Source: Nocardia mikamii NBRC 108933 (GTDB lineage: Bacteria; Actinomycetota; Actinomycetes; Mycobacteriales; Mycobacteriaceae). Taken from it: a stretch of DNA of 64,000 nucleotides. Made by a program: the position numbers and the translations under genes. Positions 51,283-58,863 of the stretch are shown piece by piece (within the stretch, counting starts at the first letter, position 1; each line of letters opens with the position of its first letter). The notes under the pieces are model-generated. The model was not told where the DNA came from. It ran no database searches and was given only the letters and a program-made list of their open reading frames with translations. The stretch spans positions 356,665 to 420,664 of the forward strand of contig NZ_BDCM01000004.1 in NCBI RefSeq assembly GCF_001613505.1. Reading direction: 5' to 3'.

Positions 51283-52644
51283 GTGGCAGCCAGCAAGAGC
51301 AAGGGCGCTCCCAACCTTTACGGTTCGTTCGTCAATTCCGCCCCCGGCGCCTTCCTGGCCGGCAAATTGGGCCTGCCGCAGCCGGAGAAGCTGCGCCGCT
51401 ACGCCCCGGGCGAGCCGGCGTTGCCCGGCCCGGTCCTGCTCGGCGGTAAGGGCCGCGTCGCCGACGCCGCGCGCACCCTGCTGTCGGACTACACCTTCGT
51501 CGACGCCCCCACCCAGGGCGTGAAGGTCGGCGCGCTGGTCTTCGACGCCACCGGCATCGGCACCGTCGAGGAACTGTCGCAGCTGTTCGAGTTCTTCCAG
51601 CCGGCCATGCGCTCGATCGCCCCCTCCGGCCGCGTACTGGTGGTCGGCACCACGCCGGAACTCGCGGGCGGCGTCGACGCGCAGATCGCGCAGCGCGCGC
51701 TGGAGGGCTTCTCCCGCAGCGTGGGTAAGGAACTTCTGCGCGGCGCCACCGCCAACCTGGTCTACCTGCACCCGGAGGCCGCCGCGGCCGCCACCGGACT
51801 GGAGTCGACTCTGCGCTTCATTCTCTCGGCCAAGTCGGCCTTCGTCGACGGCCAGGTCTTCCGGGTCGGCAAGGACGACAACGCCGCCGCCGGCATCGAC
51901 TGGACCAAACCGCTCGACGGCAAGGTCGCCGTGGTCACCGGCGCCGCCCGCGGCATCGGCGCGACCATCGCCGAGGTATTCGCCCGCGACGGCGCCACCG
52001 TGATCGTCGCCGACATCCCGGCCGCCGGTGAGGCGCTGTCGCAGACCGCCAACAAGGTCGGCGGCACCGCGCTCGCGGTCGACGTCACGGCCGCCGACGC
52101 CGCGGACAAGATCGCCGAATTTGCCACCGAGCGCTTCGGCGGCGTCGACATCATCGTCCACAACGCCGGCATCACCCGCGACAAGCTGCTCGCGAATATG
52201 GACGCCGCCCGCTGGGACGCCGTGCTCAACGTCAATCTCGCCGCCCCGCACCGCATTACCGAGGGCCTGGTGGCCAAGGGTGCGCTGAAGGAGGGCGGCC
52301 GGGTGATCGACGTGTCCTCGATCGCCGGTATCGCCGGCAACCGCGGCCAGACCAACTACGGCGCCTCCAAGGCCGGTGTCATCGGCATGGTCAACGCCGA
52401 GGCGCCCAAGCTGGCCGAGAAGGGCATCACCATCAACGCCGTCGCCCCCGGTTTCATCGAGACCGCGATGACCGCCGCCATTCCGGTCGGCACCCGCGAG
52501 GCGGGCCGGCTGCTCAGCTCGCTGCTGCAGGGCGGGCAGACCGTGGATGTCGCCGAAACCATCGCCTACTTCGCCAGCCCGGCCTCGAATGCGGTGAACG
52601 GCAACGTCGTTCGCGTCTGCGGCCAGGCCATGATCGGAGCCTGA
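51283..52644 (+). CDS. fabG4: High-molecular-weight 3-oxoacyl-ACP/CoA reductase FabG4
   Basis: A 453-residue protein, same length as Rv0242c. Residues 1-190 are the extra N-terminal flavodoxin-like domain ([20 protein letters not shown]). The ketoreductase domain starts at about residue 210 with [30 protein letters not shown], Ser346 (DVSSIAG), Tyr359 and Lys363 (NYGASKAG), so it is catalytically complete. It reduces 3-oxoacyl thioesters, with NADH preference known for HMW FabG. The true start is GTG at 51283 with AAGGAGAAGG upstream; the long upstream frame is antisense to fadA2. It is in operon with htdX (stop and start 1 base apart). Confidence 0.96.
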   Translation: MAASKSKGAPNLYGSFVNSAPGAFLAGKLGLPQPEKLRRYAPGEPALPGPVLLGGKGRVADAARTLLSDYTFVDAPTQGVKVGALVFDATGIGTVEELSQLFEFFQPAMRSIAPSGRVLVVGTTPELAGGVDAQIAQRALEGFSRSVGKELLRGATANLVYLHPEAAAAATGLESTLRFILSAKSAFVDGQVFRVGKDDNAAAGIDWTKPLDGKVAVVTGAARGIGATIAEVFARDGATVIVADIPAAGEALSQTANKVGGTALAVDVTAADAADKIAEFATERFGGVDIIVHNAGITRDKLLANMDAARWDAVLNVNLAAPHRITEGLVAKGALKEGGRVIDVSSIAGIAGNRGQTNYGASKAGVIGMVNAEAPKLAEKGITINAVAPGFIETAMTAAIPVGTREAGRLLSSLLQGGQTVDVAETIAYFASPASNAVNGNVVRVCGQAMIGA

Positions 52645-52645
52645 C

Positions 52646-53515
52646 GTGGCAACCCGGACCATCTCGCTGAACGAGCCGCCGAAGACCGGCAGCCTGTATC
52701 TCAAGGCCGCCCTGGGTGCCGTTCCGCTGCCGCTGGTGTCGGCGCGCAAATCCGAAATTCCGGACCGTGCGGTCGAATGGAACGGCGTCCGCGTCGATCC
52801 CGACCACCTCGCGGCCTACTGCCACGCGACCGGGCTGCGCTTCGGCGACTCCCTGCCGCTGACCTATCCGTTCGTGCTCACCTTCCCCGTGGTGATGCAG
52901 CTGGTGGTGGCCCGGGACTTTCCGTTCGTCGCGGTCGGCGCGGTGCACGCGGAGAATCTGATCGAGCGCACCCGCGAGATCTCGGTCAGCGAGCCGCTCG
53001 ACATCCGTGCCCACGTGGAGAACCTGCGGGAGCACCCGAAGGGTCTGCTGGTCGACGCGATCAGCGAGATCAGCGTGGGGCGGGAACTGGTGTGGCGGCA
53101 GGTCACCACCTTCCTGCACCAGCAGCGCACCTCGCTGTCCGGTGGTCCGAAGGCGGCGCCGAAGCCGGACGAGGTGCCTCCGCCGCCGCTGCGCACGCTG
53201 AAGGTCGACCAGGCGATGATCCATCGCTACGCGGCCGCCTCCGGTGACCGCAACCCGATCCACATGTCGGCGCTCGGGGCGAAGGCCTTCGGCTTCCCGC
53301 GGTCGATCGCCCACGGCATGTGGTCGGCCGCCGCGATCCTCGGCGTCATCGAGGGGCGGGTGCCCGCGAAGACGGCCTACGCGGTGAAATTCGGCAAGCC
53401 GATCCTGCTGCCGTCCACGGTCAACGTCTACGCCGACCAGACCGCCGAGGGCTGGGATCTGTCGCTGAAACATCCGAAGAAGGGCTACCCTCATCTGACC
53501 GCGACGCTGCGCTGA
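52646..53515 (+). CDS. htdX: MaoC-like (R)-3-hydroxyacyl-thioester dehydratase HtdX
   Basis: A 289-residue double-hotdog protein. The first, degenerate hotdog runs to about residue 140. A proline linker (PDEVPPPPLRT) leads to the active hotdog with hydratase-2 motif YAAASGDRNPIHMS: Asp201 and His206, followed by GAKAFGFPRSIAHGMW. It dehydrates 3-hydroxyacyl-thioesters to trans-2-enoyl forms, the step after FabG4. Equivalent of Rv0241c. GTG start at 52646, one base after the fabG4 stop, so translation is coupled. Confidence 0.94.
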   Translation: MATRTISLNEPPKTGSLYLKAALGAVPLPLVSARKSEIPDRAVEWNGVRVDPDHLAAYCHATGLRFGDSLPLTYPFVLTFPVVMQLVVARDFPFVAVGAVHAENLIERTREISVSEPLDIRAHVENLREHPKGLLVDAISEISVGRELVWRQVTTFLHQQRTSLSGGPKAAPKPDEVPPPPLRTLKVDQAMIHRYAAASGDRNPIHMSALGAKAFGFPRSIAHGMWSAAAILGVIEGRVPAKTAYAVKFGKPILLPSTVNVYADQTAEGWDLSLKHPKKGYPHLTATLR

Positions 53516-53535
53516 GCAGCGAACGGCCAACGAAC

Positions 53536-53615
53536 AGCCGCCCACCTTTTCGGCGGCCGCATATCGGATCGCATGGGGGATTCGATATGCGGCGGAGGCG
53601 AAAAGGTGGGCGGCT
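53536..53615. terminator. Large nested hairpin, bidirectional terminator
   Basis: Outer perfect 17-bp stem AGCCGCCCACCTTTTCG (53536-53552) / its complement at 53599-53615, and an inner perfect 10-bp stem CCGCATATCG/CGATATGCGG (53557-53566/53583-53592), with a 16-base loop. It lies between the convergent htdX and DUF5685-like genes. A stem of this size is unusual for a simple terminator. Confidence 0.85.
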
Positions 53616-53645
53616 GTTTCGAACCGCCGACGATCGGCGGCCCGA

Positions 53646-55139
53646 TCAGCAACCGCAGTCGCAGCCGCAGCAATCGCAGTCACAGTCGCCGCAACCGTTG
53701 CAGCAGCTGCAGCAATCGCCACAGCCCTCGCAGTCGGAGCAGTCGCAGCAATCGCAATCGCAGTCGCACCGCTGCAGCCAGGCATCCCGATGTTCCCCGC
53801 TGCACGGCCGCCGATGCCCGGCACAGCACGCGTATCCGGTGCAGTACACCCCGCAGATGATCCCGACTCCCTGCCAGAAAGTGGGGCGTCGCGGCGGCTC
53901 GTGCGGCGGCTCGTCCGAGGGTGGATACGGATCGCTCGGCGGTCGATCACCGAACGGGGGCGGGATGTCGTAGGGCTGGACCGGGCTCGCGGGATACGGC
54001 CCCGGATCGGGATAGACCGCCGGATCCACCTGCGGCCCAGCGGGATTCGGTTGATACGGCGCGGGCGCCGACGGATACGGCCCGGGTCGATCGGGCCCGG
54101 CTGCCACCGGGTAGCCCAGCAACCGTGCCGTCGCGCCGGTATCGGTGTCGTGGGAAAGGGTTGCGCCACCGCGCTTTTCGCAGCCGCAGGCGGATGTCGC
54201 GCCGCCGCATGCCGCGGCCGCGGTGCGGCCCAGCTTCCGTACGACGCCGCGCAACGGATCGAGCAACAGCCAGCGGACGGCGGGAACGTGCGCGAGCTTC
54301 GCTCGATGCAGGGCGCGGCGAATTTCGGCGTCGGACTCACGCAGCAGACCGTGCGCCCCCTCGGCGCTCACTCCCGTGGCGAGCAGTGGATTGAAGCGAT
54401 CGCGGCGGCGGTCGTCGTCGAGGTCCTCGATGGCGTCGGCCAGGTGGGCGATGCGGCCGAAATGCCAACCGGCCTCTCGCAGGGCGGTGACATTCTCCGG
54501 GCGGCCCGCCAGAACGGCGCTGTGGGCGAAGAGTTCGGCGGCACACGTCTGCGTCGGCTCGGTGAGTGTGGCGAGAAGCTCCAACGACGTGGAATCGGCT
54601 GTCTGCGAACGGATCCGCGCTGAGCGCTCGAGTTCCGTCTGACGGCCGATCGCGGCGACGAGCGGTTCGATGTCCAGGTCGATGTCGGCGGCGTTCGCGC
54701 GGGCCGAGGCGAACCAGCGTTCGGCTACCTTCCGCATGGGCCGCCGGGCGAGTGGGCCCGCGTCGCCGTCGTCGGCGTGGTCGCGAATCTTGGCCGCTCC
54801 CAGTAATAGTGACGCGGTCGTCGCCAGCCGCACTCCGGGGGATCCGGCCGCGGCGACCGAGGCCCGTCGCATGCCGCGCAGCGCGCACGGCCCGGCCGCG
54901 GTCCGCGCCACCGCACCGGTCTGTGCTTCGGTGAGCACATTCAGCACGATCGCGTCGGTATTGGTCGCGGTGCGGGCCAGCTGGCCGTGCCCGTCGCGCA
55001 GGCCCAGGCACAGTCCGCACATATGCGTGCGCCAATCTGCCGCATCCAGGCCGTATTTCGCCGCGCTGTGCGCGCACGGCGTGAGAAGTCCGAACAATTC
55101 CGCCCCGTAGAACCCCGGCCGCATCGGCAATCCGGCCAT
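53646..55139 (-). CDS. DUF5685-like protein with extreme Cys/Asp-rich C-terminal tail
   Basis: About 497 residues in three parts. (1) Residues 1-310 are helical and match the DUF5685 pattern: FGLLTPCAHSAAKYGLDA, THMCGLCLGLRDGHGQLAR, and HFGRIAHLADAIEDLDDDRR followed by RFNPLL, an acidic helix reminiscent of isoprenoid-synthase-fold proteins. (2) A Pro/Tyr-rich linker (PDPGPYPASPVQPYDIPPP). (3) A Cys-rich end: FWQGVGIICGVYCTGYACC and then a last 40 residues with 20 Cys and 10 Asp (CDCDCDCCDC...CGC). The function is unknown; metal binding by the tail is likely. ATG at 55139, GTG at 55154 or ATG at 55124 could start it. Confidence 0.75.
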   Translation of the reverse strand: MAGLPMRPGFYGAELFGLLTPCAHSAAKYGLDAADWRTHMCGLCLGLRDGHGQLARTATNTDAIVLNVLTEAQTGAVARTAAGPCALRGMRRASVAAAGSPGVRLATTASLLLGAAKIRDHADDGDAGPLARRPMRKVAERWFASARANAADIDLDIEPLVAAIGRQTELERSARIRSQTADSTSLELLATLTEPTQTCAAELFAHSAVLAGRPENVTALREAGWHFGRIAHLADAIEDLDDDRRRDRFNPLLATGVSAEGAHGLLRESDAEIRRALHRAKLAHVPAVRWLLLDPLRGVVRKLGRTAAAACGGATSACGCEKRGGATLSHDTDTGATARLLGYPVAAGPDRPGPYPSAPAPYQPNPAGPQVDPAVYPDPGPYPASPVQPYDIPPPFGDRPPSDPYPPSDEPPHEPPRRPTFWQGVGIICGVYCTGYACCAGHRRPCSGEHRDAWLQRCDCDCDCCDCSDCEGCGDCCSCCNGCGDCDCDCCGCDCGC

Positions 55140-55207
55140 CTGTGCAATCCGCACTCTGGCAGCTGCCGACAGCGCCGCGCAAGTCGGACGGCGCGTATCG
55201 CCGGCGT

Positions 55208-55807
55208 CTACTCGGCTTTCTTCTTACCGGCCAGACCGCGCCAGGCCAGATTGTCCAGCAGGTCGACCGCGCTGGCGACATCGACCTCACCGCTGGCGAT
55301 CCGGTCGGCGATCGCCTCGCCCGCGCCGATCACCGCCACCGCGACGATGTCGAAATCGGTTCCGGGCTCGGCATATTTGGCGCTCGACTCGAGCAGTTTC
55401 GCGGTCAGTTCGATGATGCGCTCGCGACTGTTCGCGATCTCGGAGGCGAACGGCTGCTGCCCGAGGGCCTGCCGATACAGCACCGACCACGACAGCCGGT
55501 TGTTGTCGACATAGGACAGGAACGCCTCGAGCCCGGCGCGCAGCTGCTCGTGCGGGGTCAGCTTGGGATTGCCGGCCACCGCGACGGCCTCGATGAAGCG
55601 TGCGCTCTCGCGCTGAATGCAGGCCCGGAACAGTTCGTCCTTGGAGCCGTAGTACAAATACAGCATCGGCTTGGAGATCTTGGCCTCGGCCGCGATGGCA
55701 TCCATCGACGTGTCGTGATATCCCTTTCGGGAGAAGACCTCGACGGCGGCGTCCAGCATCTGCTGCTCACGAACCGCCCTGGGAAGCCGCTTCGTTCCGC
55801 CTGCCAT
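55208..55807 (-). CDS. TetR-family transcriptional regulator (Rv0238-like)
   Basis: A 199-residue regulator. REQQMLDAAVEVFSRKGYHDTSMDAIAAEAKISKPMLYLYYGSKDELF is the helix-turn-helix domain (residues 12-60). The helical ligand domain includes SWSVLYRQALGQQPF. In M. tuberculosis the same gene (Rv0238) sits between lpqI and the htdX-fabG4 genes. ATG at 55807 follows GGAG. Its upstream palindrome (55837-55856) is repeated between fadA2 and fabG4, so it probably represses itself and those fatty-acid genes in response to an acyl-CoA or other lipid ligand. Confidence 0.93.
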   Translation of the reverse strand: MAGGTKRLPRAVREQQMLDAAVEVFSRKGYHDTSMDAIAAEAKISKPMLYLYYGSKDELFRACIQRESARFIEAVAVAGNPKLTPHEQLRAGLEAFLSYVDNNRLSWSVLYRQALGQQPFASEIANSRERIIELTAKLLESSAKYAEPGTDFDIVAVAVIGAGEAIADRIASGEVDVASAVDLLDNLAWRGLAGKKKAE

Positions 55808-55836
55808 CCACACTCCTAGCCCATATCGAAACCCCT

Positions 55837-55856
55837 ATCTTACTCCAAGGTAAGTT
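55837..55856. promoter_or_regulatory. TetR autoregulatory operator
   Basis: CTTAC-TCCAAG-GTAAG (55839-55854), flanked by AT and TT. It starts 29 bases upstream of the tetR start and matches 15 of 20 bases of the fadA2/fabG4 palindrome at 51148. No other copy was noticed in the window, although the search was by eye. Confidence 0.7.
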
Positions 55857-55897
55857 TCGGAGAACAACGAATTGCCACCGATTCGCTGAAGCCGGGC

Positions 55898-57070
55898 TCA
55901 GCAGGGGAGCTGGATGCCTTTGTACTTGGCCACCCGCAGGACCGAGTCGTCGACCTGCTTCATGGTCAGTTTCCCGTCGCGAACTTCCTGCTCGAGCCGG
56001 TCCAGCACCGAGCTGACGGCGTCGGTGCTGATCCACAGCGCGTCGTCGGCGCCGGCCTCCAGGGCGGCGGCGACCGCGTCCTCGATGCCCATCCGCGCCG
56101 TGATGGCCGCCATGCCGCTCAGGTCGTCGGTGAAGATCGGGCCGTCGTAGGGCTTGGCGTTGTAGCCGGTGCCCTGGCGCAGCAGTGCCATCGCCTCCGG
56201 GCTGATGCTCGCCGGAACGTTCGGCGAGGTCAGACCGGGAACGTCGAGATGGCCGACCATCACCGCGGCGCCGGAATCGATCAGGTTCCGGAACGGCACC
56301 AGATCCACCTGCTGCATCTGATCCAGCGGGGGCGTGCGGACCGCGCCGGTGTGGGAATCGCCCGATCCGTGTCCGTGGCCGGGGAAGTGCTTCATCACCG
56401 CTCCGACACCGGCATCGTGCATGGCCCGGATGTAGGCGCCGGCGTATTCGGTGACGACCTGCGGATCCTGGGAATAGGAGCGGTCGCCGATCACCGCGTC
56501 GTCGGGCTCGTCGCTGACATCCACGTCGGGCGCGAAGTCGACGGTGATGCCCAGCTGCTTCATGGCCTGACCGCGGGTCAGGCTCTGCTGGTAGTACTCG
56601 TCGGTCGTCATGGTCTGCGCGGCGACCCGGGCCGAGGGCGCCTGCCCGATCAGATTCTGCAACCGCGAGACCCGGCCGCCTTCTTCGTCGATGGTCACCA
56701 TCAGCGGTGTGCGCGCGGCGGCCTTCACCTGGTCGAGACCCTGGCCGGACAGCATGGACTGGTCGGTCCAGCTGCCGACGAAGATGCCGCCCACCTGTTC
56801 TCCGCGCACCACCTGCTCGGCGTCGGCGGCGTTCTTGACGCCCACGGTGAGCAACTGCGCCAGCTTCTGCCGGGTGGTGAACTGCGCGAGATAGCCTGCG
56901 GCGCAGTCCTGCTGGTTACCGGTCGTGGTCGCGGCGCCGCCGGTCGCGCTCGTGGTGCCCGGTACGGCGCTGGGGATGGTCGTGGTGGTGGAGTTGGAGC
57001 CACCACCACCGGAGCACCCAGCGAGGGCGACTGCGGCTACTGCGAGAACGATCCCGGCAACGTTGCGCAT
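55898..57070 (-). CDS. lpqI: Beta-N-acetylglucosaminidase (NagZ/LpqI), lipoprotein
   Basis: A 390-residue GH3 enzyme. The signal VAGIVLAVAAVALAGC ends in the lipobox LAGC, followed by a Thr/Ser-rich linker (SNSTTTTIPSAV). The catalytic barrel has VTIDEEGGRVSRLQ (substrate binding), KHFPGHGHGSGDSHTG (His/Asp acid-base loop of NagZ), and IFTDDLSGMAAIT with the nucleophile Asp. It removes N-acetylglucosamine from muropeptides during cell-wall recycling on the outer face of the membrane. Equivalent of Rv0237. ATG at 57070; frame upstream non-coding. No operon partner besides tetR downstream. Confidence 0.94.
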   Translation of the reverse strand: MRNVAGIVLAVAAVALAGCSGGGGSNSTTTTIPSAVPGTTSATGGAATTTGNQQDCAAGYLAQFTTRQKLAQLLTVGVKNAADAEQVVRGEQVGGIFVGSWTDQSMLSGQGLDQVKAAARTPLMVTIDEEGGRVSRLQNLIGQAPSARVAAQTMTTDEYYQQSLTRGQAMKQLGITVDFAPDVDVSDEPDDAVIGDRSYSQDPQVVTEYAGAYIRAMHDAGVGAVMKHFPGHGHGSGDSHTGAVRTPPLDQMQQVDLVPFRNLIDSGAAVMVGHLDVPGLTSPNVPASISPEAMALLRQGTGYNAKPYDGPIFTDDLSGMAAITARMGIEDAVAAALEAGADDALWISTDAVSSVLDRLEQEVRDGKLTMKQVDDSVLRVAKYKGIQLPC

Positions 57071-57570
57071 GGACCGACCGTAGCCGTTCGAGGCGTCGGA
57101 ACCTACCCGTGGTCGCCGTCGGCACCCCTGCCGCGGAGGCCGCACCCCCGACCCGATCCGCCGGTGCCCGCTCCGACCGCCGCGTGCCCCGTCTCGAGGT
57201 CTGCGGAAGCGCCCGCGACGATAATGCTCGAGTTATCTAATTGTGATATCAGTCATTTGCGACGGCAATGCCCGGCGAGGGGTTCTCAACCTCCTTTGCC
57301 CATTAAATGGTCAACCACCAGCTAATTCCAGTCGGCAGTAGAAACGGAAAACCGATAGCTCATTGCGTTAGCGCGATAGATGACCGCTAGCTGCTGTCGG
57401 TAACCTCTCGGTAACCTGACCATCGGTAGTTGGTTGTCGAAGATTCACGGTTCGTTCCCGATCGCTGCGCTGACGGGAACGGGATCGATTGCTTTCGGCT
57501 ATTGATTCGCTACCTATCCGGCGGAACTCTGCCGGACGTCAACGAACCGATAGCGAAGGGCTGAGACAGT
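57071..57570. promoter_or_regulatory. 500-bp AT-richer divergent intergenic region
   Basis: No gene is supported. Between 57220 and 57420 the GC content drops well below the window average, marking a promoter zone. TCGGTAACCT occurs twice in direct orientation (57397-57406 and 57408-57417, 11-bp period). GTTCCCG/CGGGAAC form an inverted repeat (57454-57460/57474-57480). Both are candidate regulatory elements for the exported operon starting at 57571. A purine-rich ribosome site (GAAGGGCTGAGA) precedes that gene. Confidence 0.4.
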
Positions 57571-58863
57571 ATGCGTATCAGCGCAATTGCGCGGGGCGCG
57601 GGATTGATTCTCGCGGCGGTCGTCGGGGTAGGTGCACTCGGCGCCGCCCCGGCCGTCGCCGCGTCCGATCTCGACCGGTATCTCGACCTGCCTCTGGTCA
57701 ATCGCGATGCCGCCCGGTCGCCCGGCGGCGTGAATCCGGATTTGCCCTACGACCATTCCGAACTGGGCCGCCTGCTCGATGAGGCGCGCACGGAGAATGT
57801 GGCGCCGACCCGGTACGCCGCACTGCTGTACCAGTACTGGCTCGTGGACGCGACCGAGAAGGCCGGCATCGATCTGCGCGGCTGGGACCCCCGCAGCGGC
57901 GTGGAGGCCAACCGCGACAATCTGATCAAGTCCTATCGCTACTACGAGAATCTGCAACTCGGCCACCGCGAATTGCAGTGGGCCGGAATGGGCGGCCAGG
58001 TCGGCGCCGACTTCGGCGGCGGACTCGTCGACGCCGCACTGATGGGCAACCTCTACGACCTGCCCGGTATCGCCGACGCCGCACACACCGTGCTCGGCGC
58101 CGTCCAGCGGACGGCCGGACCGCAGGCGGTCGCGATGCTGCCGGACGGGCTGCGTGCGCTGGCCGACGCGGCGCCGACCATCACCCCCGAAGACCTGGAC
58201 TGGATTCTGGGCATGATCCTGGTGATGCAGAAGAACATCTTCTCCGACCTGATGCCGATGCACGACGCCTACGTCACCGGTGGCCTCGCCGCGCTGGCGG
58301 AATTCGAGCGGGCCGGACTGTTCGGCGCCGACATCATGGACGCCTGGCGCGATGTGTCCTCGGGCGCGCGCGATCGGATCGCCGCCGGCAACGCGGTCCT
58401 GCTGCGCCGGGAACAGCAGTGGGCGATCGGCGCGCAATGGGACCGGGTGCGCCACTACAAGGGGCCGGTCGGTGCGGCGATCACCTACCTCAGCGGCGCC
58501 GCCGGTTCGCCGTCGGTGGCCGGTGTCGTGCCGCCGCGCGAATTCCGGCCCGTGCGTGTGCCTTTCACCGGCGCCGACGGCCGCCCGATGATTCTCAGCC
58601 TGCCGTTGCCGAGCTGGAACTGGTCGGTCCTCGACGATCGCTGGGACTACATCACCACCGAACTGCTGCCCAAGTACAAGTGGCAGGTCGAAAACAATTG
58701 GCCCGCACTGGAAGCCACGCTGCGAACCCCGTACGAGGTGCAGCTGGAATCCCATCGGCCGCTGCTGAACATCCCGCAGTTGCTGGGTTCGGCGGCACAG
58801 GAAATGACGGTCACGCCGGCGGGTCCGGCGCAGGCGTCCGGCGGAACACAGGAGGGCCGATGA
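57571..58863 (+). CDS. Exported protein of unknown function
   Basis: A 430-residue protein with a clear Sec signal peptide (GAGLILAAVVGVGALGAAPAVA, cleavage after AVA near residue 30). The mature part is helical and Trp/Tyr-rich: YDHSELGRLLDEARTENVAP, ALLYQYWLVDATEKAGIDL, LGHRELQWAGMGGQVGADFG, QQWAIGAQWDRVRHYKGP, and a C-terminal beta-like stretch (RVPFTGADGRPMILSLPLPS). No domain is recognised. Neither catalytic motifs nor membrane segments are seen. It is translationally coupled (ATGA overlap) to the secretory-lipase homologue downstream, suggesting they act together outside the cell. Confidence 0.75.
   Translation: MRISAIARGAGLILAAVVGVGALGAAPAVAASDLDRYLDLPLVNRDAARSPGGVNPDLPYDHSELGRLLDEARTENVAPTRYAALLYQYWLVDATEKAGIDLRGWDPRSGVEANRDNLIKSYRYYENLQLGHRELQWAGMGGQVGADFGGGLVDAALMGNLYDLPGIADAAHTVLGAVQRTAGPQAVAMLPDGLRALADAAPTITPEDLDWILGMILVMQKNIFSDLMPMHDAYVTGGLAALAEFERAGLFGADIMDAWRDVSSGARDRIAAGNAVLLRREQQWAIGAQWDRVRHYKGPVGAAITYLSGAAGSPSVAGVVPPREFRPVRVPFTGADGRPMILSLPLPSWNWSVLDDRWDYITTELLPKYKWQVENNWPALEATLRTPYEVQLESHRPLLNIPQLLGSAAQEMTVTPAGPAQASGGTQEGR

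Noticed and set aside
57978..58859. 294-codon N-terminal extension of the lipase homologue
   Set aside because: It overlaps the exported gene in another frame; the signal peptide and the AGGAGGG ribosome site define the start at 58860.
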